Source: Frateuria sp. Soil773
GTDB lineage: Bacteria; Pseudomonadota; Gammaproteobacteria; Xanthomonadales; Rhodanobacteraceae
DNA length: 64,000 bases
Reading direction: 5' to 3'
Assembly: GCF_001428405.1 (NCBI RefSeq)
Contig: NZ_LMSL01000040.1
Location: forward strand, 323,418 to 387,417
In this document: positions 16,092-22,902 of the stretch, piece after piece
Layout of the letters: each line of letters opens with the position of its first letter
How positions within the stretch are numbered: position 1 is the first letter of the stretch
Notes under the pieces: generated by a model
Database searches by the model: none
What the model was told of the DNA's origin: nothing
What the model saw: only the letters and a program-made list of their open reading frames with translations
Made by a program: the position numbers and the translations under genes

Positions 16092-16991
16092 CTACACGCT
16101 CCCGATGCCGGCTCGCAGATGCTCGATGAAGAGTCGCAGCGGCACCATTGCGCGGTACTCGCTCGGGAAGTAGAGCGACAGGGCGGGCGCCGGCGGGATC
16201 TCCCGCTCGAACAACGCGACGCGCTTCCTGTTCCGCGGCCCGCGGCCGTAGGCGTCGCGCAGCACGTAACCCAGTCCGAGCCCGTCGTCGATCATGGCAT
16301 AGAGCGTCGGCAGGTCGTTGACGATCAGCCCGCCGCCGACGTCGACCGCATAGGCCCCGTCCGTTCCTTGGAACACCCACGGCGCGGTCCTGCCCGAACT
16401 GTGGAAGCGGTAGCGGATGCAATCGTGGTCGAGCAGGTCGCGCGGATGGCGCGGCGACCCGCGCCGCGCGAGATAACCCGCGCTGGCGTAGACGGCGAGC
16501 GGCAGTGGCTTGCTGATCCGCACGGCGATCATGTTCTGCTCGACCAGGTCGCCGCTGCGGATGCCCGCATGGATGCCTGCGGCGGCAAGATCGACGAATG
16601 CGTCGGACATGACGATCTCGAGCCCGATGTCGGGCCAGGCCGCGCGGAACGAGCCGACGAACGGCGCCAGCACGGTGTGGTAGGCGAATTCCGGCATGGT
16701 GATCCGCAACTGTCCGCGCGTGCTGCCGCCGGCATCGCGGGCATGGCGTACCGACTGCGCGAGTTGCTCGAACGCGGGGCGGCAGCCCTGGCTCAGGGCG
16801 TGCCCGGCATCGGTCAGCGTCAGCGAACGGGTGGTGCGGATGAACAGCGGCGCCCCGATGCGCTGCTCCAGGGCCTTGAGCTGATGGCTGACCGTCGAGG
16901 GCTTGAGCTGGAGGCTATCGGCCGCGGCACGCAGGCTCCCTGCCCGCACGATGGCATCGAAAACCTCCAGCATGACGAGCGGCAAGCGCAT
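16092..16991 (-). CDS. LysR-family transcriptional regulator
   Basis: 299 residues. The N-terminal helix-turn-helix reads LEVFDAIVRAGSLRAAADSL, then LKPSTVSHQLKALEQRIGAPLFIRTTRSLTLTDAGHAL. The effector domain contains GQLRITMPEFAYHTVLAPFV, AGIRSGDL and DHDCIRYRFHSSGRTAPW, which resembles the CrgA/YafC-like group that controls quinone or oxidoreductase genes. It is divergent from the NAD(P)H oxidoreductase gene; a 27-bp palindrome covers its own start codon, indicating autoregulation along with control of the neighbour. Confidence 0.93.
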   Translation of the reverse strand: MRLPLVMLEVFDAIVRAGSLRAAADSLQLKPSTVSHQLKALEQRIGAPLFIRTTRSLTLTDAGHALSQGCRPAFEQLAQSVRHARDAGGSTRGQLRITMPEFAYHTVLAPFVGSFRAAWPDIGLEIVMSDAFVDLAAAGIHAGIRSGDLVEQNMIAVRISKPLPLAVYASAGYLARRGSPRHPRDLLDHDCIRYRFHSSGRTAPWVFQGTDGAYAVDVGGGLIVNDLPTLYAMIDDGLGLGYVLRDAYGRGPRNRKRVALFEREIPPAPALSLYFPSEYRAMVPLRLFIEHLRAGIGSV

Positions 16992-17014
16992 TCATGGATA
17001 ATATCCATGAATGC
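16988..17014. promoter_or_regulatory. Perfect 27-bp palindrome: LysR operator
   Basis: Half-sites GCATTCATGGAT (16988-16999) and ATCCATGAATGC (17003-17014) are exact inverted repeats around AAT. The centre fits the LysR T-N11-A rule (T at 16995, A at 17007). It overlaps the start codon of the LysR gene and lies 77 bases upstream of the oxidoreductase gene. Confidence 0.8.
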
Positions 17015-17090
17015 GTTAGAAATAAAGGACATTATGCCGAAATGCAATCATGGTTATGGTTCCTTCCAGTTCAACGAAAGGACGTTCACC

Positions 17091-17690
17091 ATGAAAATCC
17101 TGCTTTTGGCGGCCCACCCCGACCTCGCCCGGTCCCGCATCAACCGCCTTTGGTTCGAGTCCCTGTCCGCACTGCCGAACGTCACCGCGCGCGACCTGGC
17201 GCAGGTCGGCGGGCCGCAAATGCGCTTCCGGCGCGAACAGGAACACGACCTTCTGCTGGCGCACGACCGCATCGTCATGCAGTTCCCGTTTCACTGGTAC
17301 GCCGCGCCGGCCGTCCTGAAGGCGTGGATCGACGAGGTCTACAGCGACGGCTTCGCCTACGGACAGGGCGGCGACAAGCTGAAGGGCAAGGAGTTGCTGC
17401 TGGCGACTTCCACCGGCGGCCCCGCCGACAGCTACCACGCCGGGAACTTCAACAATTTCTCCATGGACGAGCTGCTCAAGCCCTACCAGCAGACGGCGCT
17501 GCTGACAGGCATGACCTATCTGCGCCCCTTCGTCTTCCACGGCATGGCGCTCGCCTCCGACGACGAGATCAACGCCTCCGTGCCGCGGCTGCTCGCCCAC
17601 GTGACCGACGAGGCCCTCGACCCGCGCGTCAGGCTCGCCCTGATCAACAGGCAGCGTGCCGAACGGAAGACCGTCGGGCTCGCGGCATAG
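17091..17690 (+). CDS. NAD(P)H:quinone oxidoreductase, flavodoxin-like fold
   Basis: 199 residues from the ATG at 17091, preceded by AGGA. It shows the NQO/KefF/MdaB pattern: MKILLLAAHPDLARSRINR, HDRIVMQFPFHWYAAPAVLKAWIDEVYSDGFAYG, LLLATSTGGPADSYH, and FNNFSMDELLKPYQQTALL. Such FAD- or FMN-binding enzymes reduce quinones by two electrons and protect against electrophiles; some act as KefC partners, but no KefC is nearby. It is probably co-transcribed with the SDR gene 47 bp downstream, under the divergent LysR regulator. Confidence 0.92.
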   Translation: MKILLLAAHPDLARSRINRLWFESLSALPNVTARDLAQVGGPQMRFRREQEHDLLLAHDRIVMQFPFHWYAAPAVLKAWIDEVYSDGFAYGQGGDKLKGKELLLATSTGGPADSYHAGNFNNFSMDELLKPYQQTALLTGMTYLRPFVFHGMALASDDEINASVPRLLAHVTDEALDPRVRLALINRQRAERKTVGLAA

Positions 17691-17737
17691 GCCGCGCCAT
17701 CCATCGATCCATGCGAAAACGACCTGGGAGAAAAGCC

Positions 17738-18469
17738 ATGGAGAAAGATCTGGACGGCAGGAACGCACTCGTAACCGGCAGCTCGCGCGGCATCGGCCGG
17801 GCCATCGCCGAGGCGCTGGCGATGCGCGGCGCGGCCGTCGCGGTGAATTACCGCGAAAACGAACGGGCCGCCCTCGATGTCGTCGGGGCGATCGCGTCGA
17901 AGGGTGGCAAGGCCGTGGCGATCAAGGCCGACGTCGCGGTCATGGAGGACATCTACCGGATGTTCGACGAGGCCGAGGCTGGCATCGGTCCGCTCGACAT
18001 CGTCGTCGCCAGTGCCGCGACCGCGATCATCAAGCCCGCGCTCGAGGTCACGCTGGAGGATTACGACCGCACGTTCGACACGAACGTGCGCGGCGCCTTT
18101 TTCACCCTCCAGCAGGCCGCCGCCAGGGTCCGCGACAACGGTCGCATCATCGCGATCTCGACCGGAGGCACCCGCATGTGGTTCGCGGAAACCTCGCTCT
18201 ATCTCGGCAGCAAAGGCGCGGTGGAACAGTTCGTCCGCTCGTTGTCGAGGGAGCTGGGTTCCCGCAACGTCACGGTCAACGCGGTGCTGCCCGGCTTCAC
18301 CGATACCGATCTGCTGCCCGAGAGGGATCGGGCCGTGGCGGCGCAGATGTCCCCCTTCGGCCGGATCGGCGAGCCGTCCGAGGTCGCTGCGCTGGCCGCC
18401 TTCCTGGCAAGTCCCGCCGCGGGATGGATCACCGGGCAGAACATCGGCGCCGGCGGCGGCGTCATGTAG
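17738..18469 (+). CDS. Short-chain dehydrogenase/reductase (SDR)
   Basis: 243 residues. The cofactor loop TGSSRGIGR has G14, G18 and G20; residues NYREN after beta-2 suggest NADP(H). Catalytic S141 and the YxxxK pair Y155/K159 are present. The usual NAG motif after beta-4 is changed to SAA (VVASAATAI). The C-terminus has NVTVNAVLPGFTDTDLL and ITGQNIGAGGGVM, as in 3-oxoacyl-ACP-reductase-like SDRs. The substrate is unknown. The ATG at 17738 follows GGGAGAAAAGCC. It forms a two-gene unit with the quinone reductase. Confidence 0.92.
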   Translation: MEKDLDGRNALVTGSSRGIGRAIAEALAMRGAAVAVNYRENERAALDVVGAIASKGGKAVAIKADVAVMEDIYRMFDEAEAGIGPLDIVVASAATAIIKPALEVTLEDYDRTFDTNVRGAFFTLQQAAARVRDNGRIIAISTGGTRMWFAETSLYLGSKGAVEQFVRSLSRELGSRNVTVNAVLPGFTDTDLLPERDRAVAAQMSPFGRIGEPSEVAALAAFLASPAAGWITGQNIGAGGGVM

Positions 18470-18630
18470 GCCACGCGGCTGCCGGCCAGCCCGGCAACGA
18501 GTTGCGCCGGACGGCGATGTTCTCAGAGAGGTTGATAGTCAAGGGAACGGCCCTCGCCTGCTCCGGTTTCCATGCCCACCGACTCGATGCCCGGGCCATG
18601 CGGCACGCACACGCACGAGCGGCAGTGACG

Positions 18631-18870
18631 TCATCCGGGTGCCTGAGGGCGCCGGTCCGGCGGCGGCACCGGATCACCCACCGGTGGCGCGGGTGGCTCC
18701 GGATCGGTCATGGGCGGCCGCTGCGGCTGCGGAACACCCGGCTCGGGCGGCGGGATGTCGGGCGAAGGCGGCGAAGGCGGACGGGGCGGCTCTGGCGGCG
18801 GGGCGGGATCTCCTGCCGCGCGGGTCGCGCCGACGCGCGGGATCGGTCGAAGTGGCTGGCGATGGTCCAT
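18631..18870 (-). CDS. Small proline-rich hypothetical protein
   Basis: 79 residues, more than a third proline in the second half: PAPPPEPPRPPSPPSPDIPP and PPVGDPVPPPDRRP. No membrane segment or signal peptide. Similar short Pro/Asp-rich proteins of unknown function occur in Xanthomonads. The ATG at 18870 has only a weak GAGAA upstream. The gene is plausible because low-complexity Pro/Glu/Asp content of this kind is unlike the Arg-rich random frames around it, but it could be spurious. Confidence 0.45.
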   Translation of the reverse strand: MDHRQPLRPIPRVGATRAAGDPAPPPEPPRPPSPPSPDIPPPEPGVPQPQRPPMTDPEPPAPPVGDPVPPPDRRPQAPG

Positions 18871-19117
18871 GGTTCTCGTCGCTGGTCTATGGCGTTCCAG
18901 CTTGCGGAAGCATTGCGATAAGCCGCGCGACGCTTCCGTCAAGACGCGACTCACAGGAAGGCGTTGGACGTGCAGCCAGCCGGCGCAAGCACGGAAGGGC
19001 CGGACCTCGAGCCGAGGCGATTCGGCCACGTGCGCGATCGCGCATTCGTTCGCTTGCAGGGACGGCGGCCACGTCGCGTCTCCGGGCACCGACAGGCCGA
19101 GATCCGCCGTGCGTCCT

Positions 19118-19285
19118 TCAAGGCGCCTCGTCCGCCTCCGCGACGCAGGCGCCATGCCCGCATTCGCAAGGCTGATCCGTGGCCCCGGCATCGGCCTGGC
19201 GCTCGCAGGCTTCGCTGCAGTAGTCGCCTGCCCCTTTCACCTTGCATTCGCAGTGGGGGTTGGCGCAGGGATGGTCGATCTGCAT
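19118..19285 (-). CDS. Metallothionein-like Cys-rich protein (1)
   Basis: 55 residues with 8 cysteines (C7, C12, C14, C23, C27, C40, C42, C47) and histidines near them. The order CANPHCECKV, YCSEACE and CECGHGAC matches bacterial metallothioneins of the SmtA/PmtA group, where such residues bind Zn2+, Cd2+ or Cu+. The start at 19285 is preceded by GAGGTG at the right distance. It is a paralogue of the protein at 21287-21475. A role in metal buffering or oxidative stress is likely. Confidence 0.85.
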   Translation of the reverse strand: MQIDHPCANPHCECKVKGAGDYCSEACERQADAGATDQPCECGHGACVAEADEAP

Positions 19286-19520
19286 AGGCACCTCGTGCAT
19301 GCTTGGCAAGGCGGACGCCGGCAACATGCGGACAACGGAGCCGGCGAAGTTCGATGACCCACTGGACACTAGCGGCCGCAATGTGACGTTCGGGCATGGA
19401 GAATGTCGACGATCACATAACCGGCGCGTGCCGGGATTCGATTCGCCTGTCTACGCCGGCGAGCAAATCTGCCTCGGACGGGCAGTCCCTCAAGAAAGAC
19501 CGGACAACTGGCTTCGCGTC

Positions 19521-19604
19521 CGTCATCCCGGCGCAAGCAGGAATCCAGTGCCCCTGCTCTATCAGACATCAAGACGCCGGATTCCTGCTTGCGCAGGAAT
19601 GACG
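19521..19604. repeat. REP/BIME-like palindromic repeat (1)
   Basis: Two 26-base arms in inverted orientation flank about 32 bases. The left arm begins CGTCATCCCGGCGCAAGC and the right arm ends GCGCAGGAATGACG; they differ at about two positions. The same arm family (CGTCATnCCGGCG / CCGGAATGACG) recurs at 54516-54601 and, in part, at 38866-38924. It is non-coding and may form a large cruciform or hairpin downstream of the adjacent genes. Confidence 0.85.
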
Positions 19605-19626
19605 GGCATTCTTCCGCACCTTCGAA

Positions 19627-20133
<507 letters not shown>

Positions 20134-20242
20134 TCAACCCTGCAAGGTAGCCGGCCGCCGCATGATGCAGGCTCTCGCCCTTTCGCCCTGCCGCGGCCTA
20201 CACTGTGGCGCAAGGGGGGCGTTCCTTTGGAGCGCTCGAACA

Positions 20243-20626
20243 ATGACCTTCGAATCGGCAAGGCGCGTGCTCGTGGTCGAGGACGATCCCGCGGTCGCCA
20301 TGGTGGTGGAAGAGACGCTGCGCAACATGGGAGTGGACGTGCTGGTCGATCTCTCCCTCGTCAATGCGCTCAGCGATCTGGAGAGCAGCGAATTCGACGC
20401 GGCGCTGATCGAACAGAGCCTGCGCGGCGAAAGCGCGCACCCGCTGATACTCGCGCTGATCGAGCAGGGCGTGCCCTTCGCGGTGATGTCAGGCGGCGAC
20501 CTGTCGGCGCTGGCGGCCCAGTTTCCCCGGGTTCCCATGATGTCCAAGCCGCTGGACATGAAATCGTTGGAGAAGGCGGTGGAGGACCTGCTGCGGATGC
20601 CTGCGCCTTCCCGTCGCTACGGCTGA
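20243..20626 (+). CDS. Single-domain response regulator receiver, Glu at the phospho-site
   Basis: 127 residues, a receiver domain only. The acidic triplet E13-D14-D15 (VVEDDP), the switch serine in AVMSGG (S83) and K102 in MMSKPLD are kept. The position that should hold the phospho-acceptor aspartate is glutamate (E57, ALIEQSL where ALIDIGL is usual). It therefore cannot be phosphorylated in the normal way and may be locked in one state. Such lone receivers often lie beside hybrid kinases; none is here, but a decayed receiver gene converges on it from 20640-21015. Confidence 0.85.
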   Translation: MTFESARRVLVVEDDPAVAMVVEETLRNMGVDVLVDLSLVNALSDLESSEFDAALIEQSLRGESAHPLILALIEQGVPFAVMSGGDLSALAAQFPRVPMMSKPLDMKSLEKAVEDLLRMPAPSRRYG

Positions 20627-20639
20627 TGCCGCCGGTGAC

Positions 20640-21015
20640 GATGCGCCGGCCCAGCCGGGCATCTTGCGCCGGCGGGCGGCCAACGCGTCCACGCTGAACG
20701 GCTTGGCGATCAGTTCGATGACCCGGGCGGAACCCTCCCGGCGCGGAGGCATGGCGGTCATAGGGAGGATCTACGGCCTTGGCCGCCTTTCGCGCGCCGC
20801 GTCCGCGAGGGCGCGGCCGCTCATTCCCGGCAGGCCGATGTCGGGTGACCAGCAGGCGGACGTCCTCGTTCGATTCGAGCGCCGCCGTCGCCCGCCTCGC
20901 CGTCGCCCGCCTCCAGTGCCGCATGGCCCAATTGGCGCAGGACCCCGACCACGATGTGGCACACCACGTCATCGTCCTCGACCACCGGCACGAGTCCCCT
21001 CTTCCCGGCCCCCAT
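20640..21015 (-). pseudogene. Decayed response regulator receiver domain
   Basis: Receiver pieces occur in order on the minus strand but in different frames. From the ATG at 21015: LVPVVEDDDVVCHIVVGVLR and LGHAALEAGDGEA. Next frame: AALESNEDVRLLVT. Next: DIGLPGMSGRALADAARERR with the phospho-acceptor. Last: MTAMPPRREGSARVIELIAK with PFSVDALAARRRKMPG. At least three frameshifts separate them. It looks like the C-terminal receiver of a hybrid kinase or a lone regulator. Sequencing error could explain one shift but hardly all. Confidence 0.75.
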
Positions 21016-21286
21016 GCCTGCGCAGCCCGCATGGGGGCCAGGATGCGGCGAAGTTCGACCGGGCCTGGGCTGCCGCGATGGTCGGCGACCACCGAAGGCC
21101 GTCGCCCTGTTCACCGACGAGGCCAGCCGGATGCGCGCCCCCCAGGCACACACCTTTGCCGAAGCGACCCTGCCGGTCCCGAAGCCCCACCTGGAAATGG
21201 CGCAGAAGCTGCAGGCCGCCTTGAAGCGACGCAACCGCCAGGCGCCTTCGCGGCGCATGCGGTATGAGCGAAACGAAGAGCATCGA
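21016..21286. other. Short gap with a possible protein remnant
   Basis: A plus-strand stretch at about 21105-21270 translates to TDEASRMRAPQAHTFAEATL with PVPKPHLEMAQKLQAALKRR, which looks protein-like but has no start, ribosome site or known relative. It is in frame with the metallothionein gene that follows. It may be a remnant. Confidence 0.3.
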
Positions 21287-21475
21287 ATGAACACGTCCAG
21301 CAACCAGCGCTGCGGCCATCCGGCATGCCGCTGCACCGTGCCCGGAGGCGAGGCCTGTTGCAGCGGGCATTGCCGCAAGCGCGTGGAATCGCCGACCACC
21401 AGCGAACCCGGGGAATGCCAGTGCGGCCACCCGGCCTGCACCGGCACCCGGGCCGGCGGCGGCAAGACGTCCTGA
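21287..21475 (+). CDS. Metallothionein-like Cys-rich protein (2)
   Basis: 62 residues with 9 cysteines (C9, C14, C16, C24, C25, C29, C44, C46, C51). The three clusters CGHPACRC, ACCSGHC and CQCGHPAC mirror those of the protein at 19118-19285, with conserved GHPAC turns. It is therefore a metal-binding metallothionein paralogue, 2 kb away on the opposite strand. The ATG at 21287 is taken because the conserved Cys region begins 8 residues later and GAAGAG lies upstream. Confidence 0.82.
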   Translation: MNTSSNQRCGHPACRCTVPGGEACCSGHCRKRVESPTTSEPGECQCGHPACTGTRAGGGKTS

Positions 21476-21485
21476 CGCCGGCGGC

Positions 21486-22112
21486 TCAGCGCGTGCCGAA
21501 GTAGTCGCTGCTGCGATACCACGCCAGCACCTGCGGCGGCACCAGCGACTTCAGGTCCATGCCCAGCGCCTCGCAGGCGTCCAGCGTCTCGCGCAGCGCC
21601 CTTCCGGCGTGGCCGCTGCGCGCCGCGGCGGGCACGTTGAAGTATTCGTATTCGAGCGCGTCGAACAGCCGTTCCGACCAGCCGTAGAGCAGCGCGGCGC
21701 GTTCGGCGAACTGGTCGCGAAGCCACGCGCCCAGCGGCGCGTGCAGGACGAAGCCCTGCCTGGCGCAGGTTTCCCGCGCCAGCGCCTCCGCCGCCGCCGA
21801 GGCGCCGCGGAGCCATTCGGTGTGCCCGGCCGCGGCCTCGCGCACGGCCAGCGGCGCCGGCGCCCGGTATTCGGCGAACGCCTCCAGGAACAGCCGTTCG
21901 ATGCGGCGCGCATCGCGCAGGCGATCGGTCTGGATGAGCAGGCCGCGGTCCAGGTCGAAGAAGCGGAAGAAGCGCCGGTGCAGGGTACGGAAGCGGTCCA
22001 GCGGGTCATGCGAGAAGCCGATCTTCAGCATGTCCTCGTCGCGGCAGGGAAGCACGTAGACGTAGGTGCGGCCACAATGGGCGAAACGCGGATAGACGGC
22101 TTCCTCTTCCAA
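21486..22112 (-). CDS. GIY-YIG-like nuclease family protein
   Basis: About 208 residues. The N-terminal part TYVYVLPCRDEDMLKIGFSH, DPLDRFRTLHRRFF and DRLRDARRIERLFLEAF is a GIY-YIG/T5orf172-like core: the YV-YVL and KIGxS strand pair, an arginine, and a distal glutamate in RRIERLF. The remaining 130 residues (EWLRGASAAAEALAR, ALEYEYFNVPAAA) are unfamiliar. No ATG fits; a TTG at 22112 after AGGTG is the best start, while an ATG at 22149 is in another frame, so a frameshift near 22110 is possible. Function could be DNA cleavage or a non-catalytic structural role. Confidence 0.65.
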   Translation of the reverse strand: MEEEAVYPRFAHCGRTYVYVLPCRDEDMLKIGFSHDPLDRFRTLHRRFFRFFDLDRGLLIQTDRLRDARRIERLFLEAFAEYRAPAPLAVREAAAGHTEWLRGASAAAEALARETCARQGFVLHAPLGAWLRDQFAERAALLYGWSERLFDALEYEYFNVPAAARSGHAGRALRETLDACEALGMDLKSLVPPQVLAWYRSSDYFGTR

Positions 22113-22214
22113 GGCGCACCTGCATCGGGCCGTCCCTTGGACGACGCTTTCATCGTGGGACGACGACCACCCGCGTAGTCTCCACGGCCCCCACCCAGGC
22201 TGCAAGGCACGGCG

Positions 22215-22847
22215 ATGGAAAAGCACGGCACCCGGGCATCGCGGCCACTGCGCGCGTTCGGCATGAACTGCACGCTCAAGCGCGGGCCGCAAGCCTCGTC
22301 CACCCAGAAGCTGCTCGACCAGCTCCTGCACGCGCTGCGCGGGCACGGCGTCGAGGTGTCCTCCACCCGCGTCGTCGAGCACGACGTCAAGCCGGGCGTG
22401 AAGGCCGACGAGGGCGACGGCGACGCCTGGCCGGCGCTGCGCCGGCAACTGCTCGACGCCGACATCCTCGTGCTCGCCACGCCCATCTGGATGGGCCAGC
22501 CATCGAGCATCGCCAAGCGCGTGCTGGAACGCATGGACGCCTTCCTGGACGAGATCGACGAACAGGGCCGCTATCCCACCTTCGGCCGGGTCGCCATGGC
22601 GGGCGTGGTGGGCAACGAGGATGGCGCCCACCACGTCACGGCCGAGCTCTACCAGGCGCTGGCCGACGTGGGCTTCACCCTGCCGGCGGGCAGCTCCGCG
22701 TACTGGGTCGGCGAGGCGATGGGCAGCGTCGACTACATCGACCTGCAGGACACGCCGAAACCGCTCGCCGGCACCATCCGCACCCTCGCCAGCAATGCGG
22801 CGCACCTTGCCTCGCTGCTGAAACGGGAACCCTATCCGGCGCCGTAG
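22215..22847 (+). CDS. NADPH-dependent FMN reductase / flavodoxin family protein
   Basis: 210 residues. The flavodoxin fold shows in FGMNCTLKRGPQASSTQKLL (phosphate-binding loop), ADILVLATPIWMGQPSSIAK, and RVAMAGVVGNEDGAHHVTAE. It resembles the NADPH-dependent FMN reductase/WrbA-like group that gives electrons to flavins or quinones. The next gene is convergent. No specific substrate can be given. Confidence 0.88.
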   Translation: MEKHGTRASRPLRAFGMNCTLKRGPQASSTQKLLDQLLHALRGHGVEVSSTRVVEHDVKPGVKADEGDGDAWPALRRQLLDADILVLATPIWMGQPSSIAKRVLERMDAFLDEIDEQGRYPTFGRVAMAGVVGNEDGAHHVTAELYQALADVGFTLPAGSSAYWVGEAMGSVDYIDLQDTPKPLAGTIRTLASNAAHLASLLKREPYPAP

Positions 22848-22902
22848 CCGCCGTCCGCATCGTGACGCAAGGACAGGCATCCGGACGGACCGCATGGGCC
22901 GT

